Of a stretch of 64,000 bases of DNA, positions 25,301-39,185 are shown piece by piece. Every line of letters begins with the position of its first letter. Positions within the stretch are counted from its first letter, which is position 1. Below the pieces are notes generated by a model. It searched no databases, had not been told where the DNA came from, and saw nothing but the letters and a program-made list of their open reading frames with translations. The translations under genes and the position numbers were made by a program. Source of the stretch: Gymnothorax reevesii (Eukaryota > Chordata > Actinopteri > Anguilliformes > Muraenidae); NCBI GenBank assembly GCA_029721435.1, contig CM056584.1, positions 7,956,395 through 8,020,394 of the forward strand. Reading direction: 5' to 3'.

Positions 25301-27494
25301 TCTTACTGTACGTGTCCTCTATGATGGGGGTATGGGATCAGATGGCATTTCAGCTTAACCCTGCTTGTGTAAAATAGAAATTGAGTGACGTTAATGTTTG
25401 AATGCTAATGCTAACATGCTAATGCTAGCGATCTAATGTGAGTGCTAATATCTGGTCATTTTCTTTCTGTAAGTGTCCTCTATGATGTTAGTATGAGATC
25501 GGATGGCATTTCTCCTTCACCCTTCTTGTGTTATAAGCAAATTGAGTAATGTTAATGTTTCAATGCTAATGCTAACATGCTGATGCTAGCAATCTAATGT
25601 GAGTGCTAATACCTGGTCATTTTCATACTGTACATGTCTTCTATGATGGGAGTATGGGATCAGATGGCATTTCAGCTTAACCCTGCTTGTGTAAAATGGA
25701 AATTGAGTGACGTTAATGTTTGAATGCTAATGCTAACATGCTAATGCTAGCGATCTAATGTGAGTGCTAATACCTAGTCATTTTCATACTGTACATGTCC
25801 TCTATGATGGGAGTATGAGATCAGATGGCTTTTCAGCTTAACCCTGCTTGTGTAAAATGGAAATTTAATGACGTTCATGTTTGAATGCTAATGCTCACAT
25901 GCTAATGCTAGCGATCTAATGTGAGTGCTAATATCTGGTCATTTTCATACTATACGTGTCCTCTATGATGGGAATATGAGATCAGATGGCATTTTAGCAT
26001 AACCCTGTTTGTGTAAAATGGAAATTGAGTGACGTTAATGTTTAAATGCTAATGCTAACATGCTAATGCTAGCGATCTAATGTGAGTGCTAATATCTGGT
26101 CATTTTCATACTGTACATGTCCTCTATGATGGGAGTATGGGATCAGATGGCATTTCAGCCTAACCCTGCTTGTGTAAAATGGAAATTGAGTGACGTTAAT
26201 GTTTGAATGCTAATGCTAACATGCTAATGCTAGCGATCTAATGTGAGTGCTAATATCTGGTCATTTTCATACTGTACGTGTCCTCTATGATGTTAATAGG
26301 AGATCAGATGGCATTTCAGCTTTACCCTTCTTGTATAATAAAAAAATTGAGTAATGTTAATGTTTAAATGCTAATGCTAACATGTTAATGCTAGTGATCT
26401 AATGTGAGTGCTAATACCTGGTCATTTTCATACTGTACATGTCCTCTATGATGGGAGTATAATATCAGATGGCTTTTCAGCTTAACCCTGCTTGTGTAAA
26501 ATTGAAATTGAGTGACGTTAATGTTTGAATGCTAATGCTAACATGCTTATGCTAGCGATCTAATGTGAGTGCTAATACCTGGTCATTTTCATACTGTACA
26601 TGTCCTCTATGATGGGAGTATGGGATCAGATGGCATTTCAGCTTAACCCTGCTTATGTAAAATGGAAATTGAGTGACGTTAATGTTTGAATGCTAATGCT
26701 AACATGCTAATGCTAGCGATCTAATGTGAGTGCTAATATCTGGTCATTTTCATACTGTACGTGTCCTCCATGATGTTAATAGGAGATCAGATGGCATTTC
26801 AACTTAACCCTTCTTGTATAATAAAAAAATTGAGTAATGTTAATGTTTAAATGCTAATGCTAACATGCTAATGCTAGAGATCTAATGTCAGTTCTAATAT
26901 CTGGTCATTTCCATACTCTACCTGTCCTCTATGATGTTAATAGGAGATCAGATGGCATTTCAGCTTCACCCTTCTTGTGTAAAATGGAAATTGAGTGACA
27001 TTAATGTTTTAATACTAATGCTAACATGCTAATGCTAGCGATCTAATGTGAGTGCTAATATCTGGTCATTTTCATACTCTACGTGTCCTCTATGATGGGA
27101 GTATGGGATCAGATGGCATTTCAGCTTAACCCTGCTTGTGTAAAATGGAAATTGAGTGAAGTTAATGTTGGAATACTAATGCTAACATGCTAATGCTAGC
27201 AATCTAATGTGAGTGCTAATATCTGGTCATGTTCATACTGTACGTGTCCTCTATGATGGGAGTATGGGATCAGATGGCATTTCAGCTTCACCCTGCTTGT
27301 GTAAAATAGAAATTGAGTGACGTTAATGTTTGAATGCTAATGCTAACATGCTAATGCTAGCGATCTAATGTGAGTGCTAATATCTGGTCATTTTCATACT
27401 GTAAGTGTCCTCTATGATGGGAGTATGGGATCAGATGGCATTTCTCCTTCACCCTTCTTGTATTATAAGCAAATTGGGTAATGTTAATGTTTCA

Positions 27495-27536
27495 ATGCTA
27501 ATGCTAACATGCTGATGCTAACATGCTAATGCTAGC
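27495..27536. repeat. 14-bp sub-unit x3, class c
   Basis: U2 partner of 16183; close to the end of the 11,312-bp match. Confidence 0.95.
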
Positions 27537-27627
27537 AATCTAATGTGAGTGCTAATACCTGGTCATTTTCATACTGTACATGTCTTCTATGATGGGAGTA
27601 TGGGATCAGATGGCATTTCAGCTTAAC

Positions 27628-28110
27628 CCTGCTTGTGTAAAATGGAAATTGAGTGACGTTAATGTTTGAATGCTAATGCTAACATGCTAATGCTAGCGAT
27701 CTAATGTGAGTGCTAATACCTGGTCATTTTCATACTGTACATGTCCTCTATGATGGGAGTATGAGATCAGATGGCTTTTCAGCTTAACCCTGCTTGTGTG
27801 AAATGGAACTTGAGTGACGTTAATGTTTGAATGCTAATGCTAACATGCTAATGCCAGCGATCTAATGTGAGTTCTAATATCTGGTCATTTTCATACCATA
27901 CCTGTCCTTTATGATGTTAATAGGAGATCAGATGGCATTTCAGCTTAACCCTGCTTGTGTACAATGGAAATTTAGTGACATTAATGTTTTAATACTAATG
28001 CTAACATGCCAATGCTAGCGATCTAATGTGAGTGCTAATATCTGGTCATTTTCATACTGTACGTGTCCTCTATGATGGGAGTATTGGATCAGATGGCATT
28101 TCAGCTTAAC
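27628..28110. repeat. Junction monomers between U2 and the right-hand units
   Basis: About three monomers. The match to U1 (offset 11,312) ends at about 27667. The monomers here carry private changes not seen nearby: AATGCCAGCG near 27849, GTGTGAAATGG near 27797, CATACCTGTCCTT near 27897 and ATGCCAATGC near 28008. They lead into the first unit with the AACGCTG variant. Confidence 0.6.
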
Positions 28111-31100
28111 GCTGCTTGTGTAAAATAGAAATTGAGTGACGTTAATGTTTGAATGCTAATGCTAACATGCTTATGATAGCGATCTAATGTGAGTTCTAAT
28201 ATCTGGTCATTTTCATACTATACGTGTCCTCTCTGATGTTAATAGGAGATCAGATGGCATTTCAGCTCAACCCTTTTTGTGTAAAATGGAAATTGAGTGA
28301 CATTAATGTTTTAATACTAATTCTAACATGCTAATGCTAGCGATCTAATGTGAGTGCTAATATCTGGTCATTTTCATACTGTACGTGTCCTCTATGATGG
28401 GAGTATTGGATCAGATGGCATTTCAGCTTAACCCTGCTTGTGTAAAATAGAAATTGAGTGACGTTAATGTTTGAATGCTAATGCTAACATGCTAATGCTA
28501 GCGATCTAATGTGAGTTCTAATATCTGGTCATTTTCATACTACACGTGTCCTCAATGATGTTAATAGGAGATCAGATGGCATTTCAGCTTAACCCTTCTT
28601 GTTTAAAATGGAAATTGAGTGATATTAATGTTTAAATGCTAATGCTAACATGCTAATGCTAGCGCTCTAATGTGAGTGCTAATATGTGGTCATTTTCATA
28701 CTGTACGTGTCCTCTATAAGGGGAATATGGGATCAGATGGCATTTCAGCTTAACCCTGTTTGTGTAAAATGAAAATTGAGTGACGTTAATGTTTAAATGC
28801 TAATGCTAACATGCAAATGCTAGCGATCTAATGTGAGTGCTAATATCTGGTCATTTTCTTACTGTACGTGTCCTCTATGATGTTAATAGGAGATCAGATG
28901 GCATTTCAGCTTAACCTTGCTTGTGTAAAATGGAAATTGAGTGACGTTCATGTTTTAATGCTAATGCTAACATGCTAATGCTAGTGATCTAATGTGAGTG
29001 CTAATACCTGGTCATTTTCATACTGCACATGTCCTCTATGATGGGAGTATAAGATCAGATGGCTTTTCAGCTTAACCCTGCTTGTGTAAAATGGAAATTG
29101 AGTGACGTTAATGTTTGAATGCTAATGCTAACATGCTAATGCTCGCGATCTAATGTGAGTTCTAATATCTGGTCATTTTCATACCATACTTGTCTTCTAT
29201 GATGTTAATAGGAGATCAGATGGCATTTCAGCTTAACCCTGCTTGTGTACAATGGAAATTTAGTGACGTTAATGTTTGAATGCTAATGCTAACATGCTAA
29301 TTCTAGCGATCTAATGTGAGTGCTAATTTCTGGTCATTTTCATACTACACATGTCCTCTATGATATTAATAGGAGATCAGATGGCATTTCAGCTTAACCC
29401 TTCTTGTTTAAAATGGAAATTGAGTGATGTTAATGTTTAAATGCTAATGCTTACATGCTAATGCTAGCGCTCTAATGTGAGTGCTAATATCTGGTCATTT
29501 TCATACTGTACGTGTCCTCTATGATGGGAATATGGGATCAGATGGCATTTCAGCTTAACCCTGTTTGTGTAAAATGGAAATTGAGTGACATTAATGTTTA
29601 AATGCTAATGCTAACATGCAAATGCTAGCGATCTAATGTGGGTGCTAATATCTGGTCATTTTCATACTGTACGTGTCCTCTATGATGTTAATAGGAGATC
29701 AGATGGCATTTCAGCTTAACCCTGCTTGTGTACAATGGAAATTTAGTGACGTTAATGTTTGAATGCTAATGCTAACATGCTAATTCTAGCGATCTAATGT
29801 GAGTGCTAATATCTGGTCATTTTCATACTACACGTGTCCTCTATGATATTAATAGGAGATCAGATGGCATTTCAGCTTCACCCTTCTTGTTTAAAATGGA
29901 AATTGAGTGATGTTAATGTTTAAATGCTAATGCTAACATGCTAATGCTAGCGCTCTAATGTGAGTGCTAATATGTGGTCATTTTCATACTGTACGTGTCC
30001 TCTATGATGGGAATATGGGATCAGATGGCATTTCAGCTTAACCCTGTTTGTGTAAAATGGAAATTGAGTGACGTTAATGTTTAAATGCTAATGCTAACAT
30101 GCAAATGCTAGCGCTCTAATGTGAGTGCTAATATGTGGTCATTTTCATACTGTACGTGTCCTCTATGATGGGAATATGGGATCAGATGGCATTTCAGCTT
30201 AACCCTGTTTGTGTAAAATGGAAATTGAGTGACGTTAATGTTTGAATGCTAATGCTAACATGCTAATTCTAGCGATCTAATGTGAGTGCTAATATCTGGT
30301 CATTTTCATACTACACGTGTCCTCTATGATATTAATAGGAGATCAGATGGCATTTCAGCTTCACCCTTCTTGTTTAAAATGGAAATTGAGTGATGTTAAT
30401 GTTTAAATGCTAATGCTAACATGCTAATGCTAGCGCTCTAATGTGAGTGCTAATATGTGGTCATTTTCATACTGTACGTGTCCTCTATGATGGGAGTATT
30501 GGATCAGATGGCATTTCAGCTTAACCCTGCTTGTGTAAAATAGAAATTGAGTGACGTTAATGTTTGAATGCTAATGCTAACATGCTTATGCTAGCGATCT
30601 AATGTGAGTTCTAATATCTGGTCATTTTCATACTATACGTGTCCTCTCTGATGTTAATAGGAGATCAGATGGCATCTCAGCTCAACCCTTTTTGTGTAAA
30701 ATGGAAATTGAGTGACATTAATGTTTTAATACTAATGCTAACATGCTAATGCTAGCAATCTAATGTGAGTGCTAATATCTGGTCATTTTCATACTGTACG
30801 TGTCCTCTGTGATGGGAGTATTGGATCAGATGGCATTTCAGCTTAACCCTGCTTGTGTAAAATAGAAATTGAGTGACGTTAATGTTTGAATGCTAATGCT
30901 AACATGCTAATGCTAGCGATCTAATGTGAGTTCTAATATCTGGTCATTTTCATACTATACGTGTCCTCTATGATGTTAATAGGAGATCAGATGGCATTTC
31001 AGCTTAACCCTTCTTGTGTAAAATGGAAATTGAGTGACATTAATGTTTTAATACTAATGCTTACATGCTTATGCTAGCGATCTAATGTGAGTGCTAATAT

Positions 31101-33143
31101 CTGGTCATTTTCGTACTGTACGTGTCCTCTATGATGGGAGTATGGGATCAGATGGCATTTCAGCTTAACCCTGCTTGTGTAAAATGGAAATTGAGTGAAG
31201 TTAATGTTTGAATACTAATGCTAACATGCTAATGCTAGCAATCTAATGTGAGTGCTAATATCTGGTCATGTTCATACTGTACGTGTCCTCTATGATGGGG
31301 GTATGGGATCAGATGGCATTTCAGCTTAACCCTGCTTGTGTAAAATAGAAATTGAGTGACGTTAATGTTTGAATGCTAATGCTAACATGCTAATGCTAGC
31401 GATCTAATGTGAGTGCTAATATCTGGTCATTTTCTTTCTGTAAGTGTCCTCTATGATGTTAATATGAGATCGGATGGCATTTCTCCTTCACCCTTCTTGT
31501 GTTATAAGCAAATTGAGTAATGTTAATGTTTCAATGCTAATGCTAACATGCTGATGCTAGCAATCTAATGTGAGTGCTAATACCTGGTCAGTTTCATACT
31601 GTACATGTCTTCTATGATGGGAGTATGGGATCAGATGGCATTTCAGCTTAACCCTGCTTGTGTAAAATGGAAATTGAGTGACGTTAATGTTTGAATGCTA
31701 ATGCTAACATGCTAATGCTAGCGATCTAATGTGAGTGCTAATACCTAGTCATTTTCATACTGTACATGTCCTCTATGATGGGAGTATGAGATCAGATGGC
31801 TTTTCAGCTTAACCCTGCTTGTGTAAAATGGAAATTTAATGACGTTCATGTTTGAATGCTAATGCTCACATGCTAATGCTAGCGATCTAATGTGAGTGCT
31901 AATATCTGGTCATTTTCATACTATACGTGTCCTCTATGATGGGAATATGAGATCAGATGGCATTTCAGCATAACCCTGTTTGTGTAAAATGGAAATTGAG
32001 TGACGTTAATGTTTAAATGCTAATGCTAACATGCTAATGCTAGCGATCTAATGTGAGTGCTAATATCTGGTCATTTTCATACTGTACGTGTCCTCTATGA
32101 TGTTAATAGGAGATCAGATGGCATTTCAGCTTAACCCTTCTTGTATAATAAAAAAATTGAGTAATGTTCATGTTTAAATGCTAATGCTAACATGCTAATG
32201 CTAGCGATCTAATGTGAGTTCTAATATCTGGTCATTTTTATACTATACGTGTCCTCTATGATGTTAATAGGAGATCAGATGGCATTTCAGCTTAACCCTT
32301 CTTTTGTAAAATGGAAATTGAGTGACATTAATGTTTTAATACTAATGCTAGCATGCTAATGCTAGCGATCTAATGTGGGTGCTAATATCTGGTCATTTTC
32401 ATACTGTACGTGTCCTCTATGATGGGAGTATGGGATCAGATGGCATTTCAGCTTAACCCTGCTTGTGTAAAATGGAAATTGAGTGATGTTAATGTTTGAA
32501 TACTAATGCTAACATGCTAATGCTAGCAATCTAATGTGAGTGCTAATATCTGGTCATTTTCATACTGTACGTGTCCTCTATGATGGGAGTATGGGATCAG
32601 ATGGCATTTCAGCTTAACCCTGCTTGTGTAAAATAGAAATTGAGTGACGTTAATGTTTGAATGCTAATGCTAACATGCTAATGCTAGCGATCTAATGTGA
32701 GTGCTAATATCTGGTCATTTTCATACTGTACGTGTCCTCTATGATGGGAGTATGGGATCAGATGGCATTTCAGCTTAACCCTGCTTGTGTAAAATGGAAA
32801 TTGAGTGACGTTAATGTTGGAATACTAATGCTAACATGCTTATGCTAGCAATCTATTGTGAGTGCCAATATCTGGTGATTTTCATACTGTACGTATCCTC
32901 TATGATTGGAGTATGGGATCAGATGGCATTTCAGCTTCACCCTGCTTGTGTAAAATAGAAATTGAGTGACGTTAATGTTTGAATGCTAATGCTAACATGC
33001 TAATGCTAGTGATCTAATGTGAGTGCTAATATCTGGTCATTTTCATACTGTACGTGTCCTCTATGATGTTAGTATGAGATCAGATGGCATTTCTCCTTCA
33101 CCCTTCTTGTATTATAAGCAAATTGAGTAATGTTAATGTTTCG

Positions 33144-33185
33144 ATGCTAATGCTAACATGCTGATGCTAACATGCTAATGCTAGC
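33144..33185. repeat. 14-bp sub-unit x3, class a
   Basis: TTTCG class in unit M1, 327 bp after the diverged monomer at 32817 and just right of the inferred 1463-bp deletion. Confidence 0.95.
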
Positions 33186-34123
33186 AATCTAATGTGAGTG
33201 CTATTACCTGGTCATTTTCATACTGTACATGTCCTCTATGATGGGAGTATGGGATCAGATGGCATTTCAGCCTAACCCTGCTTGTGTAAAATGGAAATTG
33301 AGTGACGTTAATGTTTGAATGCTAATGCTAACATGCTAATGCTAGCGATCTAATGTGAGTGCTAATATCTGGTCATTTTCATACTGTACGTGTCCTCTAT
33401 GATGTTAATAGGAGATCAGATGGCATTTCAGCTTTACCCTTCTTGTATAATAAAAAAATTGAGTAATGTTAATGTTTAAATGCTAATGCTAACATGCTAA
33501 TGCTAGAGATCTAATGTCAGTTCTAATATCTGGTCATTTCCATACTCTACCTGTCCTCTATGATGTTAATAGGAGATCAGATGGCATTTCAGCTTAACCC
33601 TTCATGTGTAAAATGGAAATTGAGTGACATTAATGTTTTAATACTAATGCTAACATGCTAATGCTAGCGATCTAATGTGAGTGCTAATATCTGGTCATTT
33701 TCATACTGTAAGTGTCCTCCATGATGGGAGTATGGGATCAGATGGCATTTCAGCTTAACCCTGCTTGTGTAAAATGGAAATTGAGTGACGTTAATGTTTG
33801 AATACTAATGCTAACATGCTAATGCTAGCAATCTAATATGAGTGCTAATATCTGGTCATGTTCATACTGTACGTGTCCTCTATGATGGGAGTATGGGATC
33901 AGATGGCATTTCAGCTTAACCCTGCTTGTGTAAAATAGAAATTGAGTGACGTTAATGTTTGAATGCTAATGCTAACATGCTAATGCTAGCGATCTAATGT
34001 GAGTGCTAATATCTGGTCATTTTCATACTGTAAGTGTCCTCTATGATGGGAGTATGGGATCAGATGGCATTTCTCCTTCACCCTTCTTGTATTATAAGCA
34101 AATTGGGTAATGTTAATGTTTCA

Positions 34124-34165
34124 ATGCTAATGCTAACATGCTGATGCTAACATGCTAATGCTAGC
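34124..34165. repeat. 14-bp sub-unit x3, class c
   Basis: Lies about 130 bp before the AACGCTG marker at 34257; the same order of class c block then AACGCTG recurs in all later units. Confidence 0.95.
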
Positions 34166-37100
34166 AATCTAATGTGAGTGCTAATACCTGGTCATTTTCA
34201 TACTGTACATGTCTTCTCTGATGGGAGTATGGGATCAGATGGCATTTCAGCTTAACGCTGCTTGTGTAAAATAGAAATTGAGTGACGTTAATGTTTGAAT
34301 GCTAATGCTAACATGCTTATGATAGCGATCTAATGTGAGTTCTAATATCTGGTCATTTTCATACTATACGTGTCCTCTCTGATGTTAATAGGAGATCAGA
34401 TGGCATTTCAGCTCAACCCTTTTTGTGTAAAATGGAAATTGAGTGACATTAATGTTTTAATACTAATGCTAACATGCTAATGCTAGCGATCTAATGTGAG
34501 TGCTAATATCTGGTCATTTTCATACTGTACGTGTCCTCTATGATGGGAGTATTGGATCAGATGGCATTTCAGCTCAACCCTTTTTGTGTAAAATAGAAAT
34601 TGAGTGACATTAATGTTTGAATGCTAATGCTAACATGCTAATGCTAGCGATCTAATGTGAGTTCTAATATCTGGTCATTTTCATACTACACGTGTCCTCA
34701 ATGATGTTAATAGGAGATCAGATGGCATTTCAGCTTAACCCTTCTTGTTTAAAATGGAAATTGAGTGATGTGAATGTTTAAATGCTAATGCTAACATGCT
34801 AATGCTAGCGCTCTAATGTGAGTGCTAATATGTAGTCATTTTCATACTGTACGTGTCCTCTATAAGGGGAATATGGGATCAGATGGCATTTCAGCTTAAC
34901 CCTGTTTGTGTAAAATGGAAATTGAGTGACGTTAATGTTTAAATGCTAATGCTAACATGCAAATGCTAGCGATCTAATGTGAGTGCTAATATCTGGTCAT
35001 TTTCTTACTGTACGTGTCCTCTATGATGTTAATAGGAGATCAGATGGCATTTCAGCTTAACCTTGCTTGTGTAAAATGGAAATTGAGTGACGTTCATGTT
35101 TTAATGCTAATGCTAACATGCTAATGCTAGTGATCTAATGTGAGTGCTAATACCTGGTCATTTTCATACTGCACATGTCCTCTATGATGGGAGTATAAGA
35201 TCAGATGGCTTTTCAGCTTAACCCTGCTTGTGTAAAATGGAAATTGAGTGACGTTAATGTTTGAATGCTAATGCTAACATGCTAATGCTAGCGATCTAAT
35301 GTGAGTTCTAATATCTGGTCATTTTCATACCATACGTGTCTTCTATGATGTTAATAGGAGATCAGATGGCATTTCAGCTTAACCCTGCTTGTGTACAATG
35401 GAAATTTAGTGACGTTACTGTTTGAATGCTAATGCTAACATGCTAATTCTAGCGATCTAATGTGAGTGCTAATTTCTGGTCATTTTCATACTACACGTGT
35501 CCTCTATGATATTAATAGGAGATCAGATGGCATTTCAGCTTAACCCTTCTTGTTTAAAATGGAAATTGAGTGATGTTAATGTTTAAATGCTAATGCTAAC
35601 ATGCTAATGCTAGCGCTCTAATGTGAGTGCTAATATCTGGTCATTTTCATACTGTACGTGTCCTCTATGATGGGAATATGGGATCAGATGGCATTTCAGC
35701 TTAACCCTGTTTGTGTAAAATGGAAATTGAGTGACATTAATGTTTAAATGCTAATGCTAACATGCAAATGCTAGCGATCTAATGTGAGTGCTAATATCTG
35801 GTCATTTTCATACTGTACGTGTCCTCTATGATGTTAATAGGAGATCAGATGGCATTTCAGCTTAACCCTGCTTGTGTACAATGGAAATTTAGTGACGTTA
35901 ATGTTTGAATGCTAATGCTAACATGCTAATTCTAGCGATCTAATGTGAGTGCTAATATCTGGTCATTTTCATACTACACGTGTCCTCTATGATATTAATA
36001 GGAGATCAGATGGCATTTCAGCTTCACCCTTCTTGTTTAAAATGGAAATTGAGTGATGTTAATGTTTAAATGCTAATGCTAACATGCTAATGCTAGCGCT
36101 CTAATGTGAGTGCTAATATGTGGTCATTTTCATACTGTACGTGTCCTCTATGATGGGAATATGGGATCAGATGGCATTTCAGCTTAACCCTGTTTGTGTA
36201 AAATGGAAATTGAGTGACGTTAATGTTTAAATGCTAATGCTAACATGCAAATGCTAGCTATCTAATGTGAGTGCTAATATCTGGTCATTTTCATACTGTA
36301 CGTGTCCTCTATGATGGGAGTATTGGATCAGATGGCATTTCAGCTTAACCCTGCTTGTGTAAAATAGAAATTGAGTGACGTTAATGTTTGAATGCTAATG
36401 CTAACATGCTTATGCTAGCGATCTAATGTGAGTTCTAATATCTGGTCATTTTCATACTATACGTGTCCTCTCTGATGTTAATAGGAGATCAGATGGGATC
36501 TCAGCTCAACCCTTTTTGTGTAAAATGGAAATTGAGTGACATTAATGTTTTAATACTAATGCTAACATGCTAATGCTAGCGATCTAATGTGAGTGCTAAT
36601 ATCTGGTCATTTTCATACTGTACGTGTCCTCTATGATGGGAGTATTGGATCAGATGGCATTTCAGCTTAACCCTGCTTGTGTAAAATAGAAATTGAGTGA
36701 CGTTAATGTTTGAATGCTAATGCTAACATGCTAATGCTAGCGATCTAATGTGAGTTCTAATATCTGGTCATTTTCATACTATACGTGTCCTCTATGATGT
36801 TAATAGGAGATCAGATGGCATTTCAGCTTAACCCTTCTTGTTTAAAATGGAAATTGAGTGATGTTAATGTTTAAATGCTAATGCTAACATGCTAATGCTA
36901 GCGCTCTAATGTGAGTGCTAATATGTGGTCATGTTCATACTGTACGTGTCCTCTATGATGGGAGTATGGGATCAGATGGCATTTCAGCTTAACCCTGCTT
37001 GTGGAAAAATGGAAATTGAGTGAAGTTAATGTTGGAATACTAATGCTAACATGCTTATGCTAGCAATCTATTGTGAGTGCCAATATCTGGTGATTTTCAT

Positions 37101-37358
37101 ACTGTACGTGTCCTCTATGATTGGAGTATGGGATCAGATGGCATTTCAGCTTCACCCTGCTTGTGTAAAATAGAAATTGAGTGACGTTAATGTTTGAATG
37201 CTAATGCTAACATGCTCATGCTAGTGATCTAATGTGAGTGCTAATATCTGGTCATTTTCATACTGTACGTGTCCTCTATGATGTTAGTATGAGATCAGAT
37301 GGCATTTCTCCTTCACCCTTCTTGCATTATAAGCAAATTGAGTAATGTTAATGTTTCG

Positions 37359-37400
37359 ATGCTAATGCTAACATGCTGATGCTAACATGCTAATGCTAGC
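37359..37400. repeat. 14-bp sub-unit x3, class a
   Basis: TTTCG class in M2. The upstream words now read CTTGCATTATAAGC rather than CTTGTATTATAAGC, a change kept in all later class a copies. Confidence 0.95.
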
Positions 37401-39143
37401 AATCTAATGTGAGTGCTAATACCTGGTCATTTTCATACTGTACATGTCCTCTATGATGGGAGTATGGGATCAGATGGCATTTCAGCTTAACCCTGCTTGT
37501 GTAAAATGGAAATTGAGTGACGTTAATGTTTGAATGCTAATGCTAACATGCTTATGCTAGCGATCTAATGTGAGTGCTAATATCTGGTCATTTTCTTTCT
37601 GTAAGTGTCCTCTATGATGTTAGTATGAGATCAGATGGCATTTCTCCTTCACCCTTCTTGTGTTATAAGCAAATTGAGTAATGTTAATGTTTCAATGCTA
37701 ATGCTAACATGCTGATGCTAGCAATCTAATGTGAGTGCTAATACCTGGTCATTTTCATACTGTACATGTCTTCTATGATGGGAGTATGGGATCAGATGGC
37801 ATTTCAGCTTAACCCTGCTTGTGTAAAATAGAAATTGAGTGACGTTAATGTTTGAATGCTAATGCTAACATGCTAATGCTAGCGATCTAATGTGAGTGCT
37901 AATATCTGGTCATTTTCATCCTGTAAGTGTCCTCTATGATGTTAGTATGAGATCAGATGGCATTTCAGCTTAACCCTTCTTGTATAATAAAAAAATTGAG
38001 TAATGTTAATGTTTAAATGCTAATGCTAACATGCTAATGCTAGCGATCTAATGTGAGTGCTAATATCTGGTCATTTTCATACTATACGTGTCCTCTATAA
38101 TGTTAATCGGAGATCAGATGGCATTTCAGCTTAACCCTTCTTGTGTAAAATGGAAATTGAGTGACATTAATGTTTTAATACTCATGCTAACATGCTAATG
38201 CTATCGATCTAATGTGAGTGCTAATATCTGGTCATTTTCATACTGTACGTGTCCTCTATGATGGGAGTATTGGATCAGATGGCATTTCAGCTTAACCCTG
38301 CTTGTGTAAAATAAAAATTGAGTGACGTTAATGTTTGAATGCTAATGCTAACATGCTAATGCTAGCGATCTAATGTGAGTGCTAATATCTGGTCATTTTC
38401 ATACTGTACGTGTCCTCTATGATGTTAATAGGAGATCAGATGGCATTTCAGCTTTACCCTTCTTGTATAATAAAAAAATTGAGTAATGTTAATGTTTAAA
38501 TGCTAATGCTAACATGCTAATGCTAGAGATCTAATGTCAGTTCTAATATCTGGTCATTTCCATACTCTACCTGTCCTCTATGATGTTAATAGGAGATCAG
38601 ATGGCATTTCAGCTTAACCCTTCATGTGTAAAATGGAAATTGAGTGACATTAATGTTTTAATACTAATGCTAACATGCTAATGCTAGCGATCTAATGTGA
38701 GTGCTAATATCTGGTCATTTTCATACTGTAAGTGTCCTCCATGATGGGAGTATGGGATCAGATGGCATTTCAGCTTAACCCTGCTTGTGTAAAATGGAAA
38801 TTGAGTGACGTTAATGTTTGAATACTAAGGCTAACATGCTAATGCTAGCAATCTAATATGAGTGCTAATATCTGGTCATGTTCATACTGTACGTGTCCTC
38901 TATGATGGGAGTATGGGATCAGATGGCATTTCAGCTTAACCCTGCTTGTGTAAAATAGAAATTGAGTGACGTTAATGTTTGAATGCTAATGCTAACATGC
39001 TAATGCTAGCGATCTAATGTGAGTGCTAATATCTGGTCATTTTCATACTGTAAGTGTCCTCTATGATGGGAGTATGGGATCAGATGGCATTTCTCCTTCA
39101 CCCTTCTTGTATTATAAGCAAATTGGGTAATGTTAATGTTTCA

Positions 39144-39185
39144 ATGCTAATGCTAACATGCTGATGCTAACATGCTAATGCTAGC
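39144..39185. repeat. 14-bp sub-unit x3, class c
   Basis: Partner of 34124 at offset 5020. Confidence 0.95.

Larger units (their letters stand above)
16316..27627. repeat. Large HOR unit U2 (about 11.3 kb)
   Basis: This is the second copy of the unit seen at ~1930-16315, without the extra 3073-bp block. Matching landmarks include TTTCTTTCTG at 19153 and 25460 (partners at 4768/7841 and 14148), CTCTATAAGG at 23063 (partner 11751) and ATGCAAAT at 23162, 23967 and 24450 (partners 11850, 12655 and 13138). I noticed only a few substitutions over long stretches, such as CTCTATAATT near 22085 and GGTAGTAT near 18375. In the duplicated block, U2 sides with copy 2 at some sites and copy 1 at others, as expected if the two were homogenised by conversion or exchange. 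Confidence 0.88.
28111..34256. repeat. HOR unit M1 (6146 bp), first with the AACGCTG phase marker
   Basis: The variant AACGCTG, where other monomers have AACCCTG, appears first with its GCTG at 28111 and next at 34257. About 28.1-30.0 kb matches 34.26-36.2 kb at offset 6146 (CTCTATAAGG at 28712 and 34858). Two rearrangements are visible relative to U2: about 322 bp (two monomers) gained near 30.08-30.40 kb, and about 1463 bp (nine monomers plus one 14-bp sub-unit) lost at about 32.7 kb. There the offset to U2 falls from 12,278 to 10,815. The unit is thus a reshuffled descendant of the U1/U2 type. Confidence 0.8.
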
